Shown: positions 1-9,052, counted from the first letter of the stretch. The stretch: 64,000 nt of DNA from Bacteroides sp. 519 (GCF_010500955.1 NZ_QVMJ01000005.1:221704-285703); one strand, 5' to 3'. Notes: generated from the letters alone by a model not told the origin. Numbers and translations are program-made.

Positions 1-1054
1 CTACATAAATAAGGAAAAAATGCCGGAGCGGGAACAGATTACTTAACGCCTGTAACACGGGGTGCATTGCCATAACCGGAAACGAGAATCCGGAAATAGA
101 AAACGACATCACTCCCCAAAGCGAGGCAAAGCTCAAGCCCAATCGTAATGTAGGCAGTGTACCAATCATTATTATTCCGCAGCTTTGCGAAGCAAGCACA
201 AGCAGAAGGGTTGCCAACATCATTGGAAGAATACCGCTGTTGATGGGAAAATGTAAATATCCGTATAGATAGACATTGTAGAATATCCCCATAATAAAGA
301 ATATAACCGTTTGCGGTAATAGTTTACCTGCCAGCGATATGTATATGGAGTTGTTTCCCATGCGTAACCACTCGCGTGCGGTGCGGTCTTTTATCTCTAC
401 TCCAATAGAGTACACGGTTACCATAAATATCATCAGCATCAGTACACCCGGTAACAGGGTATTGCACAGATAAACGGAATAGTTTAACCACGGGTTCATC
501 AACGCGTGTGTATCAATAACAATGGGTTGCAGATAGGCCATGGCCTGATCTTCGGTAGCTCCTTTGGCATATAATACACTTCGGGCGGCTGCGCCGGATG
601 CCAACTCACTCATCATTTTCATGTCACGGAACAAAAGCGATCCGGCAATCAGGTATGAGTAATTGGTATAGAAAGAAATCTTTGGCTGATTCTGAGTCTG
701 TGCCTGCTGCGATAATCCTTTGGGGATGTAGTAGAAACCATAAATCTCTCCCCTTTGAATAGCGGAGCGGGCTTCGTCTACACTTCCGTAATGGGCCACA
801 ATGGCCGTTTGCTGGAATGCATCCAGGTTACGGATAAGGTTGCGTGAGGTTGATGTTTCATCAAGATCAACTGCTGCAACAGGCAGATTTTTGGGTAAGC
901 CCGAATCCATCAGCGTGGTAAAGAATATATAGCAGAATAATGGAGCCGCCACCATACAGAAGAAATAGAGCGGACGGGATACCAGCCTGCTACACTCTCT
1001 CTTCATTACCAGCAATAAAGATTTGAGTTTTGAGTTATGAGTTTTATTAACCAT
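1..1054 (-). CDS. ABC-2 type transport permease (3' part beyond window)
   Basis: Reading the minus strand from the ATG at 1054 gives one open frame that leaves the window at base 1. The protein has an N-terminal membrane helix (around 'LYFFCMVAAPLFCYIFF'), a large extracytoplasmic domain, then several hydrophobic segments. This is the YhhJ/YbhR layout of ABC-2 permeases that work with HlyD adaptors in multidrug or lipid export. An internal ATG at 1006 is an equally good start, because the first 16 residues include a translated heptad repeat ('THNSKLKS') that looks like invaded intergenic DNA. It follows the HlyD and TolC genes on the same strand, so it is probably the inner-membrane part of one efflux machine; a second permease may lie further left. 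Confidence 0.85.
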   Translation of the reverse strand, partial: MVNKTHNSKLKSLLLVMKRECSRLVSRPLYFFCMVAAPLFCYIFFTTLMDSGLPKNLPVAAVDLDETSTSRNLIRNLDAFQQTAIVAHYGSVDEARSAIQRGEIYGFYYIPKGLSQQAQTQNQPKISFYTNYSYLIAGSLLFRDMKMMSELASGAAARSVLYAKGATEDQAMAYLQPIVIDTHALMNPWLNYSVYLCNTLLPGVLMLMIFMVTVYSIGVEIKDRTAREWLRMGNNSIYISLAGKLLPQTVIFFIMGIFYNVYLYGYLHFPINSGILPMMLATLLLVLASQSCGIIMIGTLPTLRLGLSFASLWGVMSFSISGFSFPVMAMHPVLQALSNLFPLRHFFLIYV

Positions 1055-1057
1055 GTT

Positions 1058-1158
1058 TTAGTAGCTAGTAGTTAGTAGCTAGTAGTTAGTAGCTAGGCTA
1101 GTTAGTAGCTAGTACTCCTGCATGGTCTACTAACTACTAACTACTAGCTACTAACTAC
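1058..1158. repeat. Long imperfect hairpin of AGTAGTT/AGCTAGT-type heptads
   Basis: The left arm (about 1058-1114) repeats TAGTAGCTAGTAGT-like units. The right arm (1127-1158) is their reverse complement. The loop holds CCTGCATGGT. The arm ends inside the stop codon of the HlyD gene, so the repeat sits between two genes of one operon. Similar arrays are at 3913-4013 and 9053-9083. Confidence 0.85.
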
Positions 1159-2150
1159 TTTTCTAGTATTACCGACATTCCCGGGCGTAATCCTTCTACC
1201 ACATGAATGGGTAACGCTCTTACTTCAAACGTTTTTAAATCGAATTGCCCGGTTGTTTTTGTTGCTTTCCATGCAGCATACGTACCAAGGTCTTTCATAT
1301 AATTAACCCTCAGCCTGATTTCTTTGTTTCCAAGTGCAGGAACAATAGCCTCGAACTCTGTTCCCATGGTGAGGTCTTGCAAAAGGTCTTCTCTCACATT
1401 AAAAGTAACCCACATATCGTTCAGTATAGCGATATTCATAATGGGTGCTCCTGTACCTACCAGCTCTCCCACCTTGGGGAATATTTCGGAAACTTCGCCA
1501 GCTGTTTGGGCAATGAGAAATGTTTCTTTGATGTACGATTGTACTTCGGCCACGGCACCATCGGCACGTCCAACCAAGGCTGCTGCTGCCTCCTTGTCTT
1601 CGCGGTCGGCACCATTTACAGCCATATCGTATTGAGCCTTTGCTGCTTTTTCGGTTGCAATGGCAGCATCACGCTGGGCGGTGACTTCATCCAACTTCTG
1701 GGCAGCCATCACTCCTTCTTCATACAGGTTCTTTACCCGGGTATACGATTTCTGGGCAAAGTTAACTGCTGCCTGTGCCTTTTGCCACATTTCGTAGGCT
1801 GCCTGAATCTGTTCGCGGCGGGCACCATTAATTGCTTTCTGGTTTTGTGCCTCGGCTGCTGCACGAGCGGCTTGTGCCTGTTCCAACTTGGCCATTACGT
1901 CGGGTGCTTCCAATATGGCTAACGTATCTCCGGCATTCACTTTCTGGCCTTCTTTTACACGTAGCTCATATATCCTTCCGGGTACTTTACTTGATACCCG
2001 GTATTCGGTAACTTCTGCTTGTCCCTGAATTATTTCGGGCCCTTTGCGTAACATGAAAAAGCCAACTATTGCAACTACTGCAATAACACCCAACAATGTT
2101 AGGAATGCCAATAGCATATTACTGTTTTGTGATTTTCTTGTTGAAACCAT
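1155..2150 (-). CDS. HlyD-family membrane fusion (periplasmic adaptor) protein
   Basis: 331 residues. One N-terminal membrane helix (about residues 13-33) is followed by a biotinyl-lipoyl-like half ('VSSKVPGRIYELRVKEGQKV'), an Ala/Glu/Gln-rich alpha-helical hairpin (about 85-185), and the second lipoyl and beta-barrel part ('AGEVSEIFPKVGELVGTGAP'). This is the usual size and order for adaptors that join an ABC-2 pump to a TolC channel. It lies downstream of the TolC gene and upstream of the permease on the same strand. The stop codon falls inside a heptad repeat array. Confidence 0.92.
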   Translation of the reverse strand: MVSTRKSQNSNMLLAFLTLLGVIAVVAIVGFFMLRKGPEIIQGQAEVTEYRVSSKVPGRIYELRVKEGQKVNAGDTLAILEAPDVMAKLEQAQAARAAAEAQNQKAINGARREQIQAAYEMWQKAQAAVNFAQKSYTRVKNLYEEGVMAAQKLDEVTAQRDAAIATEKAAKAQYDMAVNGADREDKEAAAALVGRADGAVAEVQSYIKETFLIAQTAGEVSEIFPKVGELVGTGAPIMNIAILNDMWVTFNVREDLLQDLTMGTEFEAIVPALGNKEIRLRVNYMKDLGTYAAWKATKTTGQFDLKTFEVRALPIHVVEGLRPGMSVILEK

Positions 2151-2186
2151 ATTTATTTACGATTTTACGATTTACGACTTCTTTTA

Positions 2187-2261
2187 AAACGCGGATTAAC
2201 GCGGATTAACGCAGATTATTTATTTAGATTAATCCGCGTTAATCTGCGGTAATCTGCGTTT
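2187..2261. repeat. Hairpin built of CGCGGATTAA-type units
   Basis: The left arm (2187-2218) contains CGCGGATTAA twice plus a variant. The right arm (2230-2261) is its reverse complement with a few mismatches; the loop is about 11 nt. It lies between the TolC and HlyD genes of the efflux operon. The design matches the other hairpin arrays here but the arm sequence is different. Confidence 0.85.
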
Positions 2262-2284
2262 CAATAATCATTTGCATTTAATTA

Positions 2285-3742
2285 TCAATTGCCCAGTTGC
2301 CCTGTTGCTTTTCTGAGATATATTTCTGTGAGTTTAACATCTATCTGGGCATCTATTTTTTCGGAGTTTGCCGATAGCCAAGCGGTTTGTGCTTCCAGTA
2401 CATTGCTGGTAGGTATAACACCCTCTCTGAATCCCAGGTTTGCATAACGAAGGTTTTCGTCGGCCTTCTCCATATTCTTGTTAGCCATATTCAGCTTTTT
2501 CATAGCCTCGTTTACTTTGAATGCCGATTGATTAACCTGTAATTCAATCTTTTCACGGGCATCGCTCAACTGATATTCGGCTATTCTTGCTTCTGCTTTG
2601 GCTGCTCTTACTTTATATGTTCCTTCTCCCCAATGCCAAATTGGGATTTGAACCATTACACCCACATTCCACATACCACGGAACTTCTTTTCAAATCCGT
2701 TGGTCAGCCCCGGGTTTGTTACCATATAATTACCCATAAGCGCAACCGATGGTAAATGCTCGGCCCGGGTAACATTTATTTTCTGGTTATATATTTCCCG
2801 GCCCAGTTCCAAGCTTCGTATTTCGGAACGGTTGGCATATACATTATTCATATCGAACCGGGTACTGATAGGCATAACCTGAATGCTTTCAACATTTTCG
2901 TCTTCCAAGGTAATAGGTGTTGTTAGGTCTAAACCACATAGCTGGCACAACAGCATTTTAGCGAGACTCACTCCATCGTCTACCTTGGTCAGATTCATTT
3001 CTGCTTCATTCAGCTTTACTTTTACCGAAAGACCATCTGCCCGGGTGGCAACCCCTTCGGCAATCATTTTATCAACATCGCTATCCATCTTTTCGAGAAG
3101 TTTCAGGTAGCCTTCGGCCAGTTTCTTTTTATTAACCAACGATACAACCGTCCAGTAAGCCTGATCGGTATTTAAAATAACATCCTGCAAGCCGGTATTA
3201 TGTTGCTGGCGTGCCAGTTCTTCGGCATACTTGGTTATTTTATTATAGGCCCTGATTTTTCCTCCCATAAATACAGGTTGGGTAAGGGTAATGGCTCCGG
3301 CAAATATGTTACGGGTATCGGTACGGAAAGCATCGACAATAGAGTTACCTACACCATTCAACGGATCGACCATTGAACTTCCCAGTGAGGATATTAGTGG
3401 TTTCAGATCGGGAAACATGGTTCCGGCAGCCTCGGCAAACTCCTGAAAGCCGGCATTAACCGTGTTTCCAATATTGTTCAAAGCACCTTTCTGGTCATTG
3501 TTCAAAATGGATATTTCTTTCTGGTTACGCATATATGCACCGGTTGCCGATATATTGGGAAGATAGTTGGTAAACGCAGCTTTTCGTTCGTTATAGGCCG
3601 AGATTATTTTTTCATTGCTGATTAACAGGCCTTTATTGTTTGATATAGCTAAAGCACGGCAACTATCTAAACTAAGAACTTCCTGCGAACTCAATGATGT
3701 TGTAATACTTATAAATAGAGAAAGAACAAGTAGTTTTTTCAT
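2285..3742 (-). CDS. TolC-family outer membrane efflux protein
   Basis: 485 residues from the ATG at 3742. That start is chosen because it opens directly onto a signal peptide ('KKLLVLSLFISITTSLSSQ'); an in-frame ATG 11 codons earlier would place charged residues in front. Long alpha-helical segments with heptad character and the 'SLDSCRALAISNNKG' start typical of Bacteroidota OMF proteins identify a TolC-type trimeric channel. It is the first gene of the efflux operon, under the promoter at 3867-3897. Confidence 0.9.
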   Translation of the reverse strand: MKKLLVLSLFISITTSLSSQEVLSLDSCRALAISNNKGLLISNEKIISAYNERKAAFTNYLPNISATGAYMRNQKEISILNNDQKGALNNIGNTVNAGFQEFAEAAGTMFPDLKPLISSLGSSMVDPLNGVGNSIVDAFRTDTRNIFAGAITLTQPVFMGGKIRAYNKITKYAEELARQQHNTGLQDVILNTDQAYWTVVSLVNKKKLAEGYLKLLEKMDSDVDKMIAEGVATRADGLSVKVKLNEAEMNLTKVDDGVSLAKMLLCQLCGLDLTTPITLEDENVESIQVMPISTRFDMNNVYANRSEIRSLELGREIYNQKINVTRAEHLPSVALMGNYMVTNPGLTNGFEKKFRGMWNVGVMVQIPIWHWGEGTYKVRAAKAEARIAEYQLSDAREKIELQVNQSAFKVNEAMKKLNMANKNMEKADENLRYANLGFREGVIPTSNVLEAQTAWLSANSEKIDAQIDVKLTEIYLRKATGQLGN

Positions 3743-3866
3743 CGCATCTTCTACATTATTAGGGTAATACTTCAACTAGTAAAAACAATATTTTAGGGTT
3801 ATTGTTCAGCGTTTTTCCGGGTTAAACAAAATACAAACCAAAAAAATGATTGCATAAACAACGATG

Positions 3867-3897
3867 CAAAAGTATAGGCTTTATAGTAAAGAGCAAA
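3867..3897 (-). promoter_or_regulatory. Bacteroidota-type promoter of the TolC-HlyD-ABC operon
   Basis: On the minus strand TTTG (3897-3894) is separated by 19 nt from TACTTTTG (3874-3867). This fits the known Bacteroides sigma consensus TTTG-N19-21-TAnnTTTG. It lies about 125 bp upstream of the TolC start and drives the leftward efflux operon. Confidence 0.75.
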
Positions 3898-3912
3898 GTG
3901 TTTTAATGTTTT

Positions 3913-4013
3913 TTAGTAGTTAGTAGATAGTAGCTAGTAGTTAGTAGAATACGATGCCGCATGGATTCTTACTACTTACTCCTAGCTACTAGCTACTATC
4001 TACTAGCTACTAA
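3913..4013. repeat. Heptad hairpin with GATGCCGCATGG loop
   Basis: The left arm (3913-3948) is made of TAGTAGTTAGTAGATAG-like units. The right arm (about 3969-4013) is their reverse complement. The loop carries ACGATGCCGCATGGAT, the motif also found in the loops at 15984-16004, 16597-16610 and 21199-21212. It sits in the 530-bp gap between the divergent TolC and sigma-factor genes. Confidence 0.85.
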
Positions 4014-4049
4014 TTACCATCAAGTTGCCATAACAACCATCTTTTTATC

Positions 4050-4145
4050 CTACCGGGATAACGCTTTTCTCCCGGTAGGATGAAGGCTTTATCCCGGTAG
4101 GAGAAACGGTTTATCCCGGTAGGAGAAAGGCTTTATGCTACCGGG
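4050..4145. repeat. 22-bp-period CCCGGTAGGA array with inverted end copies
   Basis: CCCGGTAG cores start at 4071, 4093 and 4115, exactly 22 bp apart, and are followed by AGAAAGGCTTTAT-like spacers. One inverted copy (CTACCGGG) flanks each side, at 4050-4057 and 4138-4145, keeping nearly the same spacing. It lies about 45 bp upstream of the sigma-factor promoter. Confidence 0.9.
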
Positions 4146-4190
4146 ATGAATTTTTATTATCGCACTGCATATAAATCGGAGATTTTTATT

Positions 4191-4198
4191 TAAGTTTG
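4191..4198 (+). promoter_or_regulatory. Candidate -7 box of the sigma-factor operon
   Basis: TAAGTTTG matches the Bacteroidota -7 element TAnnTTTG 75 bp before the sigma-factor start. No good TTTG is seen at the -33 distance, so the site is only partly supported. Confidence 0.45.
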
Positions 4199-4272
4199 CA
4201 GGTAACTTTCAGATATTATTAAACCTTATTTAGAAAAAACAATCTTACTACTAAACAGATTGTTATTAAGTT

Positions 4273-4839
4273 ATGAGTGATAATCCCAAATCCTCTTACA
4301 GAGAGAAGGAAGTATTGGCTTTGCTTCAGGACAAAGAGACACAAAAAAGAGGCTTTGAAATGATTGTGGCCCAATACAGCGAACAGTTGTACTGGCAGAT
4401 ACGTCGTATGGTACTATCTCATGATGACGCAAACGATCTTTTACAAAATACATTTATAAAGGCATGGATGAATATAGACTATTTCCGTGCCGATGCAAAA
4501 CTGTCGACCTGGCTCTACCGGATAGCACTAAACGAGTGCCTTACATTCCTGAACAAACAACGGGCACAAAACACCATAACCATCGACGATCCGGAAGCAT
4601 CTGTTATTCAGAAACTGGAAGGCGACTCTTATTTCTCGGGAGAAGAAGCACAACTATTGCTGCAAAAAGCACTATTAACGCTGCCCGAGAAACAACGTAT
4701 GGTGTTTAATCTGAAGTATTACGAAGAGATGAAATACGAAGAAATGTCGGAAATCTTTGGAACATCGGTTGGTGCCTTAAAAGCCAGTTACCACCATGCG
4801 GTAAAGAAGATAGAGAAATATTTAGAGTCGACCAATTAA
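4273..4839 (+). CDS. ECF-family RNA polymerase sigma factor
   Basis: 188 residues. Region 2 is clear ('DANDLLQNTFIKAWMNI', then 'KLSTWLYRIALNECLTFLNK'). Region 4 follows an acidic linker ('LPEKQRMVFNLKYYEEMKYE', then a helix-turn-helix around 'GTSVGALKASYHHAVKKIEK'). Size and domains are those of sigma-70 ECF factors. The next gene encodes a small membrane-anchored protein and the one after a Spy-like periplasmic protein, so the three look like an envelope-stress sigma/anti-sigma/sensor set. That role is inferred from context. Confidence 0.92.
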   Translation: MSDNPKSSYREKEVLALLQDKETQKRGFEMIVAQYSEQLYWQIRRMVLSHDDANDLLQNTFIKAWMNIDYFRADAKLSTWLYRIALNECLTFLNKQRAQNTITIDDPEASVIQKLEGDSYFSGEEAQLLLQKALLTLPEKQRMVFNLKYYEEMKYEEMSEIFGTSVGALKASYHHAVKKIEKYLESTN

Positions 4840-4891
4840 ACCTTTTAAATCTATACTAGTCAAAAAGAGACAAGAGAGGAGGACTATAATT

Positions 4892-5254
4892 ATGAAAGAA
4901 GAAGATAAAATTTTAAAGAAAGTAGGTACAGGTAATCCTTTTACGGTGCCCGAAGGTTACTTTGAAAATCTTACCTCCCAGGTGATGAATAATCTGCCGG
5001 AACAGAAGAAACAGGATTTTCAACTAAAAGAACCTTCCAGATGGGACAGGATTAAGCCATGGGCGTATATGGCTGCCATGTTTGCCGGTGCTGCATTAAT
5101 AATTAATGTTGCAAAATTCAAACCAAATCCGTTTGCCGACAGTAAAGACTTAACTGCAAATGAAATCGAAATGCTCTCGGACGAAGAACTGGATTACTCA
5201 TTGAGCCAATCAATGTTCGATGATTATTCACTATATGTTTACCTAACTGAATAA
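4892..5254 (+). CDS. Small single-pass membrane protein, possible anti-sigma factor
   Basis: 120 residues. A charged N-terminal half ('NPFTVPEGYFENLTSQVMNN') is followed by one membrane helix (about residues 50-70, 'WAYMAAMFAGAALIINVAKF') and an acidic tail. The PEGYFE segment recurs in Bacteroidota proteins encoded beside ECF sigma factors. A strong purine-rich Shine-Dalgarno-like stretch (GAGAGGAGGA) precedes the start. Lying between the sigma factor and a periplasmic protein suggests it anchors or restrains the sigma factor; no zinc-binding anti-sigma motif is visible, so the function is inferred. Confidence 0.75.
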   Translation: MKEEDKILKKVGTGNPFTVPEGYFENLTSQVMNNLPEQKKQDFQLKEPSRWDRIKPWAYMAAMFAGAALIINVAKFKPNPFADSKDLTANEIEMLSDEELDYSLSQSMFDDYSLYVYLTE

Positions 5255-5260
5255 TAAACA

Positions 5261-5728
5261 ATGAAGAGAATTGTACTTTTACTGATAATATTGATCGGAA
5301 GCGTATCGCTAATGAAAGCTTACGATGGGCCACTGCAAAATCTATCGCCCGAAGAGTTCAGACAGAAGCAAAAAACCTTTATCACCGAGAAAGCCGGACT
5401 AACTGCTGTTGAGGCCGAAAAGTTTTTCCCACTGTACTTTGAGCTTCAGGATAAAAAGAAAGAACTGAATGATAAAGCATGGCAACAGCTTCATAAAGGC
5501 AAAGATGATAATTTAACCAACGACGAGTACGAAAAAATAATGCTCGAAGTGTACGACCTTCGCATGGCTTCCGACCAGTTGGATAAAACATATTACATTA
5601 AATTTAAAACCGTACTATCACCTAAAAAGATATACATGGTACAAAGGGCCGAAATGAGATTCCACCGGGAACTGGTAAAAGGAATAAACCGGGGAGGTGG
5701 CGAAGGAGGCCAACGAGGTAAGAAATGA
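5261..5728 (+). CDS. Spy/CpxP-like periplasmic helical protein
   Basis: 155 residues starting with a signal peptide ('IVLLLIILIGSVSLMKA'). The mature part is helical and charged and contains 'LTAVEAEKFFPLYFELQDKK', resembling the LTxxQ-type helices of Spy/CpxP-like proteins in Bacteroidota. The tail is Gly/Arg/Lys-rich. It begins 6 bp after the preceding gene, so it is in the sigma-factor operon. A role in sensing or buffering unfolded envelope proteins is inferred from family and context. Confidence 0.75.
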   Translation: MKRIVLLLIILIGSVSLMKAYDGPLQNLSPEEFRQKQKTFITEKAGLTAVEAEKFFPLYFELQDKKKELNDKAWQQLHKGKDDNLTNDEYEKIMLEVYDLRMASDQLDKTYYIKFKTVLSPKKIYMVQRAEMRFHRELVKGINRGGGEGGQRGKK

Positions 5729-5737
5729 TTTATTATA

Positions 5738-5765
5738 GTGAGGTAAAGGAGGTCCTTTACCTCAC
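5738..5765. terminator. Perfect 13-bp hairpin after the Spy-like gene
   Basis: GTGAGGTAAAGGA pairs exactly with TCCTTTACCTCAC around a GG loop. It lies 10 bp after the stop of the Spy-like gene and 20 bp before the ABC ATPase gene. There is no T-run, so it may be a weak terminator or an mRNA-stabilising structure. Confidence 0.6.
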
Positions 5766-5785
5766 TCTACATTAATACAAATTAA

Positions 5786-6430
5786 ATGGAGATTATTCAT
5801 TTGCAGCAAACGCTTCCCGAAGTGTTTGCAGGCCGTAGTTCAATAAACTCGGATATCTGGCATAAAGATGTTATTTTCCACAAAGGCGAAACTTATTTAA
5901 TTGAAGCCGCCTCGGGAACAGGAAAATCGTCTTTATGCAGTTTTATTTATGGATACCGAACAGATTATCAGGGAATAATAACTTTCGATGATAGCAATAT
6001 AAAAACATTCTCGACCCAGCAGTGGGTAAACATTCGCAAAGAGTCGATAAGTATGTTGTTTCAAGACCTGCGGCTCTTCCCCGAATTGTCGGTTATGGAA
6101 AACATACAGCTTAAGAACAACCTAACCGGATTCAAGAAGAAAAAAGAAATCAAGGACTTGTTGGAGCAACTGGGCATTCCGGATAAAATTAAGTCGAAAG
6201 TAGGGAAACTATCATTTGGACAGCAACAGCGCGTTGCATTTGTACGCACCTTATGCCAACCTTGCGATTTCTTTATGATGGACGAACCCGTGAGTCACCT
6301 TGACGATGTGAACGGTGAAATAATGGGAAGTATATTACAGTCCGAAGCCGGGCAGCAAGGAGCCGGCATAATTATTACTTCGATAGGAAAACACATAGAA
6401 TTACCATTCAATAAAGTATTCAAATTGTAA
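5786..6430 (+). CDS. ABC transporter ATP-binding protein (MacB/LolD type)
   Basis: 214 residues. Walker A is 'SGTGKSS' (about residues 45-51), the Q-loop lies in 'SMLFQDLRLFPELSV', the signature is 'LSFGQQQRV' and Walker B with catalytic Glu is 'FFMMDEP'. The short length and the partner permease point to the lipoprotein-release / MacB-like class. Its last base is the first base of the permease ATG, so the two are translationally coupled. Substrate unknown. Confidence 0.9.
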   Translation: MEIIHLQQTLPEVFAGRSSINSDIWHKDVIFHKGETYLIEAASGTGKSSLCSFIYGYRTDYQGIITFDDSNIKTFSTQQWVNIRKESISMLFQDLRLFPELSVMENIQLKNNLTGFKKKKEIKDLLEQLGIPDKIKSKVGKLSFGQQQRVAFVRTLCQPCDFFMMDEPVSHLDDVNGEIMGSILQSEAGQQGAGIIITSIGKHIELPFNKVFKL

Positions 6431-7635
6431 TGAATAGATTAATAGGACGGCTTCTTCGCCAACACATAAGTGTAGCACAACTCACCGGTTTTTTTCTGGC
6501 CAACCTTTTTGGTATGGTAATTATTCTTTTAGGTATTCAGTTTTACCGGGATGTAACACCTATGTTTACCGGAGGCGACAGTTTTATGAAAGGCGAATAT
6601 GTTATTGTGTCGAAGAAAATCAGCACTCTAAGTTCATTCGCTAAAAAGTCGAACACCTTCTCGGCTACCGATATAGAAGAAATCAAAGAACAAACCTTCA
6701 CCAAGAGCGTAGGCGGATTTACTCCGACTCTTTTTAATGTTTCGGCCGGCATAAGTATGCCCGAGGCTGGTGTACAGCTTTCAACTGCCATGTTTTTCGA
6801 ATCTGTACCAGATGAGTTTGTTGACATTGATCTTAGTAAATGGCAGTTCGACCCGAACAGTGGAACAATTCCAATCATAATCCCCCGCAACTATCTCAAC
6901 TTATATAACTTTGGGTTTGCCCAGTCGCGCAACCTGCCCAAAATATCCGAAGGGATAATGGGACTGATTCAGATGGACATACGACTTCGCGGTAGTGGTG
7001 GCCAGCGCGAAGGGTTCAAGGGTAACATTGTAGGTTTCTCCAATCGGTTGAATACAATTCTTGTTCCCCAATCGTTTATGGATTGGGCCAACAGTAAGTT
7101 TGCCTCAGGCATCAAAGCAGAACCTGCCCGTTTAATTATTGAGGTGAACAATCCGGCCGACTCTACCATAGCCCAATTCTTTTACGACAAAGGGTACGAA
7201 ACCGAAGACAACAAGCTGGATGCCGGCAAAACCACTTATTTCCTGCGGCTGATAGTAGGTATTGTTCTGGGAATCGGAATAATTATCACCATTCTTTCTT
7301 TCTATATGTTGATGTTGAGCATATTCCTGCTCTTACAAAAAAACACCACCAAGTTAGAGAGCTTATTGTTAATTGGTTACAGTCCTAAACAGGTATCATT
7401 CCCTTATCAGGCACTTACAAGTGTATTAAGTGTGTTGGTGTTGGTTATCGCCATATTCCTTGTGGTGCTGGCAAGAGGGTATTATCTTGAACTTTTAAGT
7501 TCACTATCCGGTGCAGAAAGTAGCGGTATATGGTTTACAATACTTATTGGAATGGTTGTATCGCTGATGGTTGCTGCTATCAATATATGGGTGATTCGCA
7601 GAAAGGTGAATGCTATTTGGCGGGTCAAAGAATAA
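6430..7635 (+). CDS. FtsX/MacB-like ABC permease
   Basis: 401 residues. One N-terminal membrane helix (about 17-38) is followed by a large extracytoplasmic domain and three C-terminal helices (about 275-305, 325-350 and 370-395). This four-helix layout is that of FtsX/MacB/LolE permeases. It is coupled to the preceding ATPase and followed by a strong terminator. The pair could extract a lipoprotein or peptide from the inner membrane; there is no substrate evidence. Confidence 0.85.
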   Translation: MNRLIGRLLRQHISVAQLTGFFLANLFGMVIILLGIQFYRDVTPMFTGGDSFMKGEYVIVSKKISTLSSFAKKSNTFSATDIEEIKEQTFTKSVGGFTPTLFNVSAGISMPEAGVQLSTAMFFESVPDEFVDIDLSKWQFDPNSGTIPIIIPRNYLNLYNFGFAQSRNLPKISEGIMGLIQMDIRLRGSGGQREGFKGNIVGFSNRLNTILVPQSFMDWANSKFASGIKAEPARLIIEVNNPADSTIAQFFYDKGYETEDNKLDAGKTTYFLRLIVGIVLGIGIIITILSFYMLMLSIFLLLQKNTTKLESLLLIGYSPKQVSFPYQALTSVLSVLVLVIAIFLVVLARGYYLELLSSLSGAESSGIWFTILIGMVVSLMVAAINIWVIRRKVNAIWRVKE

Positions 7636-7700
7636 TAAACAGCATAAATATTTTTTTTAGTTTGTCATTGAGTACTTGATAAACTTAAAATAACCAGTAC

Positions 7701-7735
7701 AAAAACAACTGGAACCAAACATTCCAGTTGTTTTT
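7701..7735. terminator. Bidirectional intrinsic terminator
   Basis: A 14-bp stem (AAAAACAACTGGAA with TTCCAGTTGTTTTT) around a 7-nt loop, with A/T tracts on both sides, lies between the convergent permease gene and the gene ending at 7757. It should stop transcription from both directions. Confidence 0.9.
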
Positions 7736-7756
7736 GTAGCTTTTGTGCAAACCAGT

Positions 7757-8200
7757 TTACTTCAACAAATCCTTCAAAAACGCATCCAACTCTTCGTCCA
7801 GTCCCTTTAATAATTCATCATTTACCAAAAGTACATCTTCATCCACAAGTAGTAATTCGGAGAGGGTTTCCCGGTCTTCATCTACTAAAACAAATGAATA
7901 TGGTTGTAGAATGGATAGTTTATCAAAAGTATAGTTATCTTTCATGCGGGTGAGAATGGCACGTAGTACCCTTTCCACATCTTTATAAAAGTTCTGACCA
8001 TTGTACGATAACCATTCGTCGATTATACCGGTGGCTAGTTCGTTATCATCATCATCGAATATAAGCAATTCGGCAGAGTTAGGGTTGGGTTGCAGATGAA
8101 TGTCTGTAACAACACTTTGCTCGCATCCGCAAGGGAACTTGCTGGTTGCCTCTTTTATTATTGACTCAATGAGCGATTGTGATTGTTGGCTAAGTTTCAT
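7757..8200 (-). CDS. Acidic protein of unknown function
   Basis: 147 residues, strongly acidic. There is a CGC pair near residue 24 and a run of Asp ('LLIFDDDDNELATG'). The C-terminal third is helical and Leu/Glu/Asp-rich ('LLKGLDEELDAFLKDLLK'). No signal peptide or membrane segment is seen, so it is probably cytoplasmic. I do not recognise the family. It stands alone between a terminator and the DUF4249/TonB pair. Confidence 0.7.
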   Translation of the reverse strand: MKLSQQSQSLIESIIKEATSKFPCGCEQSVVTDIHLQPNPNSAELLIFDDDDNELATGIIDEWLSYNGQNFYKDVERVLRAILTRMKDNYTFDKLSILQPYSFVLVDEDRETLSELLLVDEDVLLVNDELLKGLDEELDAFLKDLLK

Positions 8201-8258
8201 ATGCTATATCTTCTTATAAATCTTTCTCAAAGATATAAAAAACATTTAGATTGACAAA

Positions 8259-9047
8259 CTACCACTCCATAACTGCACTTAATTGAGTGTACGAATAAGC
8301 TCCAAAGTATCCTAAAGCACCTCCCTTAATATTAGTAGTTGGGTTTGCTGCCGCCATACCGGTGTTCGATAATGTTTCAAAAAAGTAGTAAGTGCCTCTG
8401 TCTATACACTGCATTTCCAAGGTTATTAAATTGCCGTTTTGAATTACATCGTCGTCGTCATTGTCATCGTCGAAGTAGAAAAATATCGGATCATGGATAA
8501 CATTGCCATCTAAAAACTCGGTAGATAGTTGCAGCTTGGCAATATTCTTGGGCCACTCATTATTAATTCCACATACAAAACGGTAATATTGGTTTTCTTC
8601 ACCTAGAGGATCGGCAAAGTGTACCTGCGGATAATAGCAATCGGCTACAGGAAATCTGAAAGCTGTAATCGAATCTATCTCAACCCTTGGTGGCATGTAA
8701 GAAGTTGCAGTATAATTTTTCTCTTCGTAGGTAACAGAGAGGTTATAAGTGCGTTTTTCTACACCAATAATAGAGGTGGCAACGTATCTTCCTGATGCAT
8801 CCGGTTTTAATTCTTCCGAGTTTCCGGCATCATCAGTAATAACAACCTGTGCATCTTTGATGGGGGTATAATTGTTGTCGGCATCAAAGTCCTTGGTTTT
8901 GGTTATGAATACGTGCGCATATTCGTCCATACGGATAACTCCTTCAATTACCACTTCGGGAGCAACTGAGTGCAAATCAACATCAATAATATCTTCGCAC
9001 GATGATAGTATTGAAACAATGGCTATAAAATATAGTATCTTCTTCAT
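8259..9047 (-). CDS. DUF4249-type outer-membrane-associated lipoprotein
   Basis: 262 residues. A lipoprotein signal peptide ends at 'SILSSC', with Cys16 as the lipidation site, and 'EDIIDVDLHSVAPEVVIEGV' is the usual start of DUF4249 proteins. The rest is beta-rich and Tyr-rich. DUF4249 genes usually lie immediately downstream of TonB-dependent receptors with a carboxypeptidase-like N-terminal domain, as here. It is probably a surface partner of the receptor; the ligand is unknown. Confidence 0.85.
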   Translation of the reverse strand: MKKILYFIAIVSILSSCEDIIDVDLHSVAPEVVIEGVIRMDEYAHVFITKTKDFDADNNYTPIKDAQVVITDDAGNSEELKPDASGRYVATSIIGVEKRTYNLSVTYEEKNYTATSYMPPRVEIDSITAFRFPVADCYYPQVHFADPLGEENQYYRFVCGINNEWPKNIAKLQLSTEFLDGNVIHDPIFFYFDDDNDDDDVIQNGNLITLEMQCIDRGTYYFFETLSNTGMAAANPTTNIKGGALGYFGAYSYTQLSAVMEW

Positions 9048-9052
9048 TATTT

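Noticed and set aside
1245..1922. Long open frame antisense to the HlyD gene
   Set aside because: Cys-rich, compositionally improbable product; it is a shadow of the well-supported HlyD gene.
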